DNA of 64,000 nt from positions 310,001 to 374,000 of the forward strand of contig NZ_JARVKY010000003.1 in the NCBI RefSeq assembly GCF_029813785.1, in the 5' to 3' direction. A program made the position numbers and the translations under genes. Numbering within the stretch: the first letter of the stretch is position 1; every line of letters starts with the position of its first letter. Under the pieces are notes generated by a model. It did no database searches and was not told the origin of the DNA. It saw only the letters and a program-made list of their open reading frames with translations. This document shows positions 1-7,677 of this stretch, one piece after another. The DNA comes from Streptomyces sp. DH41. GTDB lineage: Bacteria > Actinomycetota > Actinomycetes > Streptomycetales > Streptomycetaceae.

Positions 1-159
1 TTCATCGGCTCCCGGTTCACCGGCCGCCTTCTCGGCGAGACGACGGTCGGGGACCGGCCGGCCGTCCTGCCGTCCGTCACCGGACGCGCCTGGATCACCG
101 GCACCGCGCAGTACCTGCTCGACCCGTCGGACCCGTACCAGGCCGGTTTCACTCTCTGA
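1..159 (+). CDS. Proline racemase family protein (C-terminal end only)
   Basis: The window opens inside a reading frame whose last 52 residues run from [10 protein letters not shown] through [19 protein letters not shown] to a TGA. This matches the C-terminus of the proline racemase / 4-hydroxyproline epimerase / trans-3-hydroxyproline dehydratase family. These cytoplasmic enzymes epimerise or dehydrate proline or hydroxyproline using two catalytic Cys or Thr residues; those residues lie upstream of the window, so the exact reaction cannot be read here. The neighbouring collagenase, GntR regulator and aminopeptidase P fit use of collagen-derived hydroxyproline. A strong hairpin follows the stop. 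Confidence 0.75.
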   Translation, partial: FIGSRFTGRLLGETTVGDRPAVLPSVTGRAWITGTAQYLLDPSDPYQAGFTL

Positions 160-198
160 GCGCTCCCGCGTGTTTCCGCGTGTTTCCGCGTGCTCCCC
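160..198. repeat. Short tandem repeat CCGCGTGTTT
   Basis: About three near-perfect copies of a ten-base unit (cgcgtgtttc) sit directly after the proline racemase stop and before the intergenic hairpin. They cover roughly 30 bases and have no evident coding role. Confidence 0.6.
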
Positions 199-222
199 GG
201 CGTTCCGGTGCACTCCCGCGCA

Positions 223-253
223 CTCCCGTGCGCCGTCCTGCGGCGCACGGGAG
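223..253. terminator. Bidirectional hairpin terminator
   Basis: A perfect 13-bp inverted repeat (CTCCCGTGCGCCG / CGGCGCACGGGAG) with a TCCTG loop lies between two convergent genes, the proline racemase end and the collagenase end. No U-tract is visible, which is usual for Streptomyces terminators. Confidence 0.7.
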
Positions 254-261
254 CGGATCGG

Positions 262-2853
262 TCAGTACCGGGTGGTCACGGTGACCCCGGAGAAGTCCCG
301 CGCCCCGTACAGGGTGATGTAGTTGTAGCCGGCCGGCGGATCGGTGACGGTCAGCGTGTGGGTGTTGCCGCTGCCGGTCGCGCGGGCCGTGTGGCTCGTG
401 CTCGTGGCCCAGCCGGTGCCGTCGTAGTACAGGTCGGCGTCACCGGTGCCGCCGGACGTGGTGATCGTCAACCGGTCCACGCCGGACGGCAGATAGAGGT
501 ACAGGTAGTCGTTGTCACCGGCGCCGGCGGACCGGTCGCTCCGCCGGCAGTCGCGGTCCAGGACCCTGGCGTCCTGATCGGTGCACTCGGTCACGGCGCC
601 GCCGTCGGAGCCCACCGTGACGGACTTGGTGACCGCGCCGGTCGCGCCCTTGTCGTCGGTGACGGTGAGCCGGACGCTGTACGTTCCCGCCGTCCCGTAC
701 GTCTTGGCGGGGCTGGTGGCGGTGGAGGTGGTGCCGTCGCCGAAGTCCCACGACCGGGAGACGACGGTGCCGTCGGAGTCGGTGGAACGGTCGGCGAACG
801 TGGCCGTCATGCCCCGCACCGTCGCGTCGAACGCCGCGGTCGGGGCCTTGTTGCCGGGCGGGTTGGTGCCCCCGCCGCAGTCACCTGCCGCGCAGTCGGC
901 CAGCCACGCCGACCAGTCGGCGTCGTAGCGGCTTCCGATGGTGCGGGTCAGGTAGGTGCGCGCGGCGTTCCAGTCGCCGGTGCGGTAGTGGCCGAGCACC
1001 GTCCGCATGTCGGCGGGGTGCTTCTCCAGCATGTACCGGACGGCGAGGTAGCCCCAGCGGTACACACGGGCCGTGTCGTGACTGTAGGTGGTGTCGAACA
1101 GGGTGCTCAGGGCGTAGGTGCCGCGGCCCGCCTCGGCCATCGCCTCGTCGTAGGCGACACCGCGGTAGGAGTAGGAGACGTACTCGGCGAAGCCTTCGAT
1201 CCACCAGATGGTCGGGGTGCTGACGTTGGTGTCGAAGTCGCCGTACATGTCGAACCGGCCGTCGAGGTAGTGGGTGTACTCGTGGTTCAGGTTCCAGATC
1301 TGGAACTCCGGACGCACCCACTCGGCCTCGTAGGCGATGAAGCGGGGCTGGTTGCCGGCGGCCGCCGGGTCGCCTTCGAGGTACATCCCGCCGTTGTTGG
1401 TGTCGATGCCGTACAGAGCGCCGGCGTAGGTCTGGTAGTCGGTGCTGGAGTCGAAGACGACGACCTCGATGGTGTCGTTGCGGTCGTCCGCGACCGGGCC
1501 GCTGTCCCTGGCGACGCTGTGGAAGTAGGCGTCCTGCTCGCGCATGCTGCCACAGCTGGACGACAGCTCGGCCGACGTCATCTGCTGCGCCTTGATGGTG
1601 ATGCCGGAACCGCAGGCGTACGTCACCGGCAGTACGGCTCTGGCCAGTTGGCCCCGCAGGTCGCAGGTGCCGTAGTCGGCGCAGTTGGCCCGGTCGTAGT
1701 AGTCGGTCATCTCGGCGACGCCGACCCAGAGCGGGGCGGTGGTGCCCTTGATCGAAGACGAGTTCAGCAGACCGGCCGCGAGCGGGCGCACCTTGGAGAG
1801 CAGGGCCGGGTGCTGGAGGAACCGGCCGAGTTCACGTCCGGCGTTCGACGTGAGGTAGGACTGGTCGGTCCCGAGCAGCGCGAGGTGGCGGGAGGCGAAG
1901 CCGTACAGCGCGTCGATCAGGCCGGGGTCGGACTCCACCGCGGCGACGAACGCGGGTACCTGATGACCGCGGAACGTGACGGTGTACACGTTGTTGACCG
2001 CGTTGAGCATCCACCAGGAGGCGTTCCACGACGAGTCGTAGTCCGCCAGCAGCCGCTTCAGCACGGGGATGTAGCGGGCGTTCTCCTCGGCGCTGTCGAT
2101 GAGGGTGACGGCTTCGGCGAGGGTCTCGCCGTTGGCGTCCGTGACGTCGTGCGAGTGGGCGCTGGCGAAGAACGCGTCCAGACCTGAGCGGATCGCGGTC
2201 CGCAGGGTGTCGCCGTAGGCGCCGACGGCGTCCGGGTCGTAGTACTGGACGTAGTAACCGGCCCGCAGGTACAGCACGAGCTGGGGCATGCCGGTGCCGG
2301 CGTCACCGGGGTAGGACGCCGAACCGTCGCGCACCGCGCTCGCGACGGAGACCATCTGGGCCTCGCGGAAAGCGCCGTGGGCGTCGTCGCCGGTCAGGTT
2401 GAACAGGGCGTTGACGCAGTCGGTCGTGGACGCCTTGATCTGCCGCACCAGTTCGCCGCCGGTACGGCTGGTGAAGTCGGACGTGTCGCAGGCGGCGGAC
2501 TTCGTCGCGCTCCGGCCGCGGTCGGTGGCGGCGTCCTTCGACGCGGAGGGCCGGGGCGGTGGCGTCGCCGCCCTGCCGTAGGGCTGCTTGAGCGCCTCCT
2601 TGCTCGCCGCCAACGGGGGTATGTGGGACGCCTTCAGGCGCCCCTCGCCGACGTGCGCGCCGTCAGCGGTGGCGGTCTGCGCCGCGGGCGCGGGATCGGA
2701 GCGCCGCTCGCCCGGGGACGGGGCATACGCGGTAGGCGCGGAGGTGCCGGCTCGGGCGTCGGCCGGGTGGGCGAGCAGACTCGCACCCAGTGCCCAGGCG
2801 AGGGTCAGGGGCAGTACCGCACCCAGACCTCGCCGGACGAGGGATGTTCTCAC
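262..2853 (-). CDS. Secreted M9-family collagenase with PKD and PPC domains
   Basis: A secreted zinc metallopeptidase of 863 residues expected to cut native collagen outside the cell. The GTG start is supported by a GGGAGG site five bases upstream; longer upstream starts lack one. Residues 1-35 form a signal peptide (RTSLVRRG, then a hydrophobic core ending near AHPADARA). An activator/peptidase M9 region follows, with zinc-binding HEYTH at residues 524-528 and a downstream glutamate region (WWIEGFAEYVSYSY). A PKD domain near residues 665-745 contains SWDFGDGTTS, and a C-terminal PPC domain contains GDADLYY. This peptidase-PKD-PPC order is typical of Streptomyces collagenases. Its neighbours process proline-rich peptides. 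No damage is seen. Confidence 0.93.
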   Translation of the reverse strand: MRTSLVRRGLGAVLPLTLAWALGASLLAHPADARAGTSAPTAYAPSPGERRSDPAPAAQTATADGAHVGEGRLKASHIPPLAASKEALKQPYGRAATPPPRPSASKDAATDRGRSATKSAACDTSDFTSRTGGELVRQIKASTTDCVNALFNLTGDDAHGAFREAQMVSVASAVRDGSASYPGDAGTGMPQLVLYLRAGYYVQYYDPDAVGAYGDTLRTAIRSGLDAFFASAHSHDVTDANGETLAEAVTLIDSAEENARYIPVLKRLLADYDSSWNASWWMLNAVNNVYTVTFRGHQVPAFVAAVESDPGLIDALYGFASRHLALLGTDQSYLTSNAGRELGRFLQHPALLSKVRPLAAGLLNSSSIKGTTAPLWVGVAEMTDYYDRANCADYGTCDLRGQLARAVLPVTYACGSGITIKAQQMTSAELSSSCGSMREQDAYFHSVARDSGPVADDRNDTIEVVVFDSSTDYQTYAGALYGIDTNNGGMYLEGDPAAAGNQPRFIAYEAEWVRPEFQIWNLNHEYTHYLDGRFDMYGDFDTNVSTPTIWWIEGFAEYVSYSYRGVAYDEAMAEAGRGTYALSTLFDTTYSHDTARVYRWGYLAVRYMLEKHPADMRTVLGHYRTGDWNAARTYLTRTIGSRYDADWSAWLADCAAGDCGGGTNPPGNKAPTAAFDATVRGMTATFADRSTDSDGTVVSRSWDFGDGTTSTATSPAKTYGTAGTYSVRLTVTDDKGATGAVTKSVTVGSDGGAVTECTDQDARVLDRDCRRSDRSAGAGDNDYLYLYLPSGVDRLTITTSGGTGDADLYYDGTGWATSTSHTARATGSGNTHTLTVTDPPAGYNYITLYGARDFSGVTVTTRY

Positions 2854-3192
2854 TGTTGCCTCCCATGAGGGGATCGGGTCACACGATGGCGTGATCGATG
2901 GGATGAACTGACTGGTCTCGAGTCGGGGGAGAGGGCCGTGCCTTCGGCTGAACGGAACGCCGGCAAAGTGCTCGCTTGGCATGCCCACGACTGACCTGTG
3001 ACATGTACCATTGCACAGGTGACATGACTCAGGGAAGCCGTTCGACCGAACGAGCGGTTGCCGCGTGGTGGACGAGCGGGCAACGGAGAACCTGGCGAAG
3101 GGCGAGCTGCCAGGTCAGGGCGCTCGGCGCGAACTGGCCTTACTACGTCGGCAGTTGCCGCGACATCGCCGCTGCCCTGTCGGATACGACGG
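2854..3192. promoter_or_regulatory. Upstream region of the collagenase gene
   Basis: About 340 bases without a convincing gene. It should hold the collagenase promoter. Two imperfect direct copies of a ctgtgacatg / caggtgacatg motif lie near 2995-3027 and are candidate regulator sites, perhaps for the adjacent GntR protein. That assignment is only inferred. Confidence 0.3.
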
Positions 3193-3219
3193 GACCGTCA
3201 CCGGTAGCCGGTGACGGTC
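3193..3219. terminator. Hairpin terminator of the GntR gene
   Basis: A 12-bp inverted repeat (GACCGTCACCGG / CCGGTGACGGTC) with a TAG loop lies about 70 bases downstream of the GntR stop on the minus strand. Confidence 0.65.
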
Positions 3220-3285
3220 GGGTTGGTGCCGTGCGACCGGCATGGACGGGCGGCCGCCCGTTCGTCGCCCGGGGAGGTGCGCGGC

Positions 3286-4029
3286 CTATCGCTCGCCGGT
3301 CCCGGGCGACCGGCCGCCGCGCTCGGCGCCGGTCGATCCGTCCGCCGATCCGGTGGCCGATCCGTCCGCCGATCCGCCCGCCCACAGAGTGCGGATGTGC
3401 GCGAGGTGGCGGCGCATGCAGTCCTCGGCCTCCCGCACCCGGCCGGCCACCATCAGGTCGAGGAGCTCGACGTGCTCCTGCGCGGAGGCCACCAGGTGCC
3501 CGGACTCGTTGAGGTGGCCGAGCCCGTACAGCCGTGACCGCTTGCGCAGGTCGGCCACCACCTCGACGAGATGCTGGTTCCCGGCGAGTGACAGCAGTTC
3601 GAGGTGGAACCGGTGATCGGCTTCCAGGTACTTGAGGATGTCCTGCTTCCGAGCCGCCGTCACGATCTCGCGCGCGAGCGGGCGCAGCGCCTCCAACTGC
3701 TCCGCGGACGCCGTCCCGGCGACCCGGCCCACGATGGGAACCTCGATGAGCGTACGGATCTCCGTGAACTCGTCGAGGTCCTGGTCCGTCATCTCGGTGA
3801 TGCGGAACCCCTTGTTGCGGACCGCCTCGACCAGACCCTCCCGGGCCAGATCGAGCATGGCCTCCCGGACCGGAGTGGCGGAGACACCCAGCTCGGCCGC
3901 CAGGGCGGGGGCGGAGTAGACGACACCGGGGCGCAGTTCACCGGCGATGAGCGCGGCCCGGAGCGCGTCGGCCACCTGGTCGCGAAGGTGTGTCTGGACC
4001 GAGATCGTCTGTGATGTGAGATGAGGCAT
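3286..4029 (-). CDS. GntR-family (FadR/FCD type) transcriptional regulator
   Basis: A 247-residue repressor-type protein. Residues 10-75 form a winged helix-turn-helix (LAAELGVSATPVREAMLDL), followed by an all-helical FCD ligand domain at about 80-215 with the usual metal/ligand residues (EADHRFHLELL and EHVELLDLM). The ATG is preceded by GGAGGAG. FCD regulators usually sense small acids or sugars and repress neighbouring catabolic genes, so the likely targets are the flanking proline racemase, collagenase and Xaa-Pro aminopeptidase genes (inference from position). The last 30 residues are a low-complexity tail with repeated GSADGS units encoded by short DNA repeats, probably dispensable. Confidence 0.88.
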   Translation of the reverse strand: MPHLTSQTISVQTHLRDQVADALRAALIAGELRPGVVYSAPALAAELGVSATPVREAMLDLAREGLVEAVRNKGFRITEMTDQDLDEFTEIRTLIEVPIVGRVAGTASAEQLEALRPLAREIVTAARKQDILKYLEADHRFHLELLSLAGNQHLVEVVADLRKRSRLYGLGHLNESGHLVASAQEHVELLDLMVAGRVREAEDCMRRHLAHIRTLWAGGSADGSATGSADGSTGAERGGRSPGTGER

Positions 4030-4136
4030 CTGCGCTCCTCCGAGCCCTCGGTCCGATCACCTCCCACCATACAATGTCACGTTGTTCGGACTCGGCCCTG
4101 GGCTCGGACCCCGAGACCACCTGCCTGCTCCCGCGC

Positions 4137-5594
4137 TCACCGGGACGACGCCACCCACCCCTCCACCTCGTCGGCGCCGCGCGGCAGACCCGACGACAGA
4201 CACACCACCCCGTCGGCCGTGACGGCGAAGTCGTCCTCGATCCGCACGCCGATACCGCGCAACTCCTCGGGCACCGTCAGATCGTCGGGCTGGAAGTACA
4301 GACCGGGTTCGACGGTGAGAACGTGACCGGCCTCCAACGTCCCGCCCCGGTACGTCTCGTCGCGGGCGCCGGCGCAGTCGTGGCAGTCCAGGCCGAGCAT
4401 ATGGCCCGTGCCGCACACCGTGTACCGGCGGTACCGCTCGGACACCGGGGTCGACGCCGTACCGCCGGGCGGTCGCAGACCCCAGCCGTCGAGCCCTTCG
4501 GCGATGACGCGCATCGCGGCCTCGTGGAAGTCTCCGTACCGGGCGCCGGGCCGCAGCGTGGCGATGCCGGCCGACTGGGCCGCGAACACGAGGTCGTACA
4601 CGCGACGTTGGGCATCGGTGAAGCGGCCGCCGACCGGCAGCGTCCGGGTGACGTCGCCCGTGTGGAAGGAGTCGGCCTCGACCCCGGCGTCGAGCAGCAG
4701 CAGATCGCCGTCCCGCACCGGACCGTCGTTGCGCATCCAGTGCAGAACGCAGGCGTGCGCCCCGGCCGCCGCGATGGTCTCGAAACCCAGGCCGTGACCG
4801 GCCAGCCGGGCGCGCCGGTTGAAGGTGCCCTCGATCCAGCGCTCACCCCGCGCCAGACGGGTGGCGTACGGCAGATCACTCACGACGTCGTGGAACCCGG
4901 CGACCGTACTGCCCACGGCGGCACGGAGCTGCCCGATCTCCCACTCGTCCTTGACCAGCCGCAATTCGGCCAGGAAACCTGCCAGTTCCGCCTCCGCCGG
5001 GCCGCTGCGCGGCACCAGTGTGTCGACCAGCGCGTCCTGCCCGCGCACCACCCGGGTCGGGACACGGTGCGCGAGGGCCCGCTCCAGGCCCTCGCGGGCG
5101 GCGACCTCGACACCGAGGGCGTCCGCCGTCCCGGCCAGCGTCCGGCGCCGTCCCACCCAGAACTCGCCGTACCGCCGGTCGCTGTGGAACTCCGCGCCGT
5201 GGGGCCCGCCGTCACGTGGCGATCGCGGCCGCGTGAACAGTGTGACCGCGTGCCCGCTGCCGGTCGGCTCGAAGACGAGCACGCTGTCCGGGACCGCCTG
5301 CGTGCCCTGCTCACCGGTGAGATGGATGAACGCCGAGTGGGGGCGAAAGGCGTAGTCGAAGTCGTTGCTGCGGACCTTCAGCCCGCCCGACGGCACGACG
5401 ATCCGCTCGCCGGGGAACCGCTCGGACACGGCCGAGCGCCGCTTGGCCGCCCACGCCGCCCCCGACAGCGGCGGCGGTCTCATGTCCGTGTCAGTGTCCG
5501 TGTCCGCCCATCCGCCGAGGAAGGGATCGAGTGCCGGGGAGTGAGCCCCACCGTCGCGACCGCCCGGCCCGGGCGAGCCGTTGTGCTGTTCCAT
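4137..5594 (-). CDS. pepP: Xaa-Pro aminopeptidase (aminopeptidase P, M24B)
   Basis: A cytoplasmic di-metal exopeptidase of 485 residues that removes the N-terminal residue from peptides with proline in position two. It has an N-terminal creatinase-like domain (about 45-180) and a pita-bread catalytic domain (about 220-470). All five expected metal ligands are visible: D302 in LLDAGVEADS, D314 in HTGDVTR, H398 in GTGHMLG, E429 in VEPGLY and E453 in IGVRIEDDF. The ATG has a GAGGTGA site. A DTDTDTD run occurs at 31-37. It stands between the GntR and ATPase genes, and its specificity complements collagenase and proline racemase in use of proline-rich peptides. Confidence 0.92.
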   Translation of the reverse strand: MEQHNGSPGPGGRDGGAHSPALDPFLGGWADTDTDTDMRPPPLSGAAWAAKRRSAVSERFPGERIVVPSGGLKVRSNDFDYAFRPHSAFIHLTGEQGTQAVPDSVLVFEPTGSGHAVTLFTRPRSPRDGGPHGAEFHSDRRYGEFWVGRRRTLAGTADALGVEVAAREGLERALAHRVPTRVVRGQDALVDTLVPRSGPAEAELAGFLAELRLVKDEWEIGQLRAAVGSTVAGFHDVVSDLPYATRLARGERWIEGTFNRRARLAGHGLGFETIAAAGAHACVLHWMRNDGPVRDGDLLLLDAGVEADSFHTGDVTRTLPVGGRFTDAQRRVYDLVFAAQSAGIATLRPGARYGDFHEAAMRVIAEGLDGWGLRPPGGTASTPVSERYRRYTVCGTGHMLGLDCHDCAGARDETYRGGTLEAGHVLTVEPGLYFQPDDLTVPEELRGIGVRIEDDFAVTADGVVCLSSGLPRGADEVEGWVASSR

Positions 5595-5663
5595 CGCTGA
5601 ATCACCTCGATGTGTGTGTACGTGAATGCCGACGGCGCCGGGGCACCGTCCGGGCGAGGCGCG

Positions 5664-6194
5664 TCACGGCTCCAGCGCGTACGTCGCCGGAAGCAGCCTC
5701 ATCAGCAGTTCGACTCCGCCGGGAGTGATCGACCAGAGCCCGGAGAGCTCCGGATCACCGCCGTCGCGACCGCCCTCGAACATCACCTCGGGACCCCGTC
5801 CGACCGCCGCCGGAACCGGTACGACGGCCCAGCAGCGCTTGCCGTCGGCGGTGCGCTCGACGCCGTGCAGCAGGCAGAGCCCGTCGACGAGGGCGAGACC
5901 ACGGCCCCCTTCACAGTCGCCGTCCGCCTCGCGGCGGCCCGGCAGGACCGGGCTGCCGTCGAGCACCGCGACGACGAGCAGACCCCCCTCCCACGACACC
6001 TCGACGGTCAAGGGGCCGCCGGCGTGCCGCAGTCCGTTGGTGAGCAGTTCCGAGGCCACCACTTCCACACGGAAGAGCAGGTCCTCGTCCACGGGCACCC
6101 CCAGCGAGACCACGGCCGCCGAGACGCGGTGGCGGGCGCCGCGAACCGCGGCCGCGGTTGCCTCGAGGGTGAAGCGGAGCTGAGGGGAGGGCAT
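5664..6194 (-). CDS. RsbW-like serine kinase/ATPase (anti-sigma type)
   Basis: A 176-residue GHKL-fold ATPase of the Streptomyces RsbW-like family, which typically phosphorylates anti-sigma antagonists or binds sigma factors. The N-box is visible in VASELLTNGLRHAG and the G1-type motif in GGRGLALVDGLC. The ATG at 6194 follows GAGGAG; the much longer open frame upstream of it runs antisense through the LysR gene and is not coding. There is no partner STAS or sigma gene beside it. It is divergent from the LysR gene. Confidence 0.85.
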   Translation of the reverse strand: MPSPQLRFTLEATAAAVRGARHRVSAAVVSLGVPVDEDLLFRVEVVASELLTNGLRHAGGPLTVEVSWEGGLLVVAVLDGSPVLPGRREADGDCEGGRGLALVDGLCLLHGVERTADGKRCWAVVPVPAAVGRGPEVMFEGGRDGGDPELSGLWSITPGGVELLMRLLPATYALEP

Positions 6195-6512
6195 GGTGCG
6201 TCTCCTCGGAAGATGATGTCCCCGAACCGCCGTCGGCGGGCGCGGCGGGCGGTGACCGGTGACGAGGTCCGCGCCCCGGGGGAGTGAGCGCGCAAGGTGG
6301 AGATTTCCACGACCGGATCCGCCGGGACAACGGGCCCGGCCATAAGAGAACGGTCGGACGAGGCATAACGCCGCCCCGCCGACCCGCCCGCCCCACAGCC
6401 CCTCGGACACCGGCCCGCAGCGCACGGACCCGGAGGCGAGGCAGCCGCATCCGTCCGTCCATCCGTCCTTACGTCGCATAATGGTCCGGCTTCCCGAGCG
6501 TCGAGGTGTGCT
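6195..6512. promoter_or_regulatory. Divergent promoter region, ATPase / LysR
   Basis: About 320 bases between two divergent genes with no convincing ORF. It must contain both promoters and, by analogy with other LysR genes, probably the regulator's own binding site. No clear T-N11-A palindrome was identified by eye. Confidence 0.35.
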
Positions 6513-7526
6513 GTGGAACTTGAGCTGCGTCATCTGAGGGTCCTGTGCGCGATCGCGGACTCCGGCAGTGTCGGACGGGCCGCTGCCGTACTCGGCTTCA
6601 CACAGCCCGCGCTGAGTACCCAGCTGCGCCGCATCGAGCGACTGCTCGGCGAAGGGCTGTTCGTGCGCAGCAACACGGGCGTCGAACTGACCGCGTACGG
6701 CGTCGAGGTCGTCAGCCAGGCCCGGGACGTGCTGTCCCGTGCCGAGGCGCTCGGCCGACGGCACGGCAACGGCTCGCCGGGAGCCGGAGGCCGCACCCTC
6801 CGGCTGGGAGTCACCAACACCCCCGTACTGCCCGACCTGCTGGGCAACCTGCGCGAAGGGTGCCCGGACCTCACGGTCTCCATCTGCAGCGTGTACGCCA
6901 CCGGCGAGCTCCTCAGGCTCCTGGAGGCCGGTGAACTCGACGCGGCACTCGGCATGGACTATCCCGGCCTGCCCCTGCGGCACTCCGACGCCTTGGCGCA
7001 CCGCGCCATCAACACCGTTCCGGTCTTCGTGGCCGTGCACTCCGGCCATCCCCTGGCACACCGCGTGGAGGTCCCGCTGGAGGAACTGTCCGAGGACACC
7101 TGGTTCGTCTCCTCCGACGACGGAGTGGGTTGGCCCGCCGCCTTCTTCGACGCGTGCGACGCCGCGGGCTTCACCCCCGCGAGCACGCACGAGTTCCACA
7201 TCCTCGAACAACTGCAGACGATGATCGCCATGGGTCTCGGGGTGGCCGTCGTGCAGCCGACCATCCGCCCCGTCGACGGCGTTCTGGTCAAACCGCTGGC
7301 CGGGGACCCCCTCTGGCAGCGCCACCTGCTCGTCTGGCGCCAGGAGGCCGTCGAGCCGGCGGTGGCCGAGGCGCTGCACCACCACGCCGTCCGCGTCTAC
7401 CGGAACCTCCTGGCGCAGGCCCCGCACCTGCAGAGCTGGGTGGCCCGGGCCTACAGCGGCCGCCCGCCGTCCCCACGTCACGCCGTCGGACAGGAGAGGA
7501 ACGGCTCGATGAACCCGAAGGGATGA
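6513..7526 (+). CDS. LysR-family transcriptional regulator
   Basis: A 337-residue LysR regulator. An N-terminal winged helix-turn-helix at 1-62 (GRAAAVLGFTQPALSTQLRR) and a periplasmic-binding-protein-like effector domain at about 90-300 give normal family length, plus a short unstructured tail. The start is GTG with a GAGG element seven bases upstream. The effector and targets cannot be told from sequence. No metabolic gene lies immediately divergent, only the RsbW-like ATPase. Confidence 0.88.
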   Translation: MELELRHLRVLCAIADSGSVGRAAAVLGFTQPALSTQLRRIERLLGEGLFVRSNTGVELTAYGVEVVSQARDVLSRAEALGRRHGNGSPGAGGRTLRLGVTNTPVLPDLLGNLREGCPDLTVSICSVYATGELLRLLEAGELDAALGMDYPGLPLRHSDALAHRAINTVPVFVAVHSGHPLAHRVEVPLEELSEDTWFVSSDDGVGWPAAFFDACDAAGFTPASTHEFHILEQLQTMIAMGLGVAVVQPTIRPVDGVLVKPLAGDPLWQRHLLVWRQEAVEPAVAEALHHHAVRVYRNLLAQAPHLQSWVARAYSGRPPSPRHAVGQERNGSMNPKG

Positions 7527-7677
7527 ACGCGCGGGGATCTCCGTCTGCCGCTGTGATCGGTCCTCCAGACTGCGACTTGCGTATCCACATCCGCGCTCCC
7601 CGGCGGGCCTGCGCGGCGCATCGCGTACGCGGCGCCGACGCGCCCTCGCGAGAGTGCGAGGCGATGGAGGGGGAAGG

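Noticed and set aside
190..2187. Long plus-strand ORF of 665 codons
   Set aside because: Antisense to the collagenase gene; Gly/Val/Arg-rich composition typical of shadow frames; no domain.
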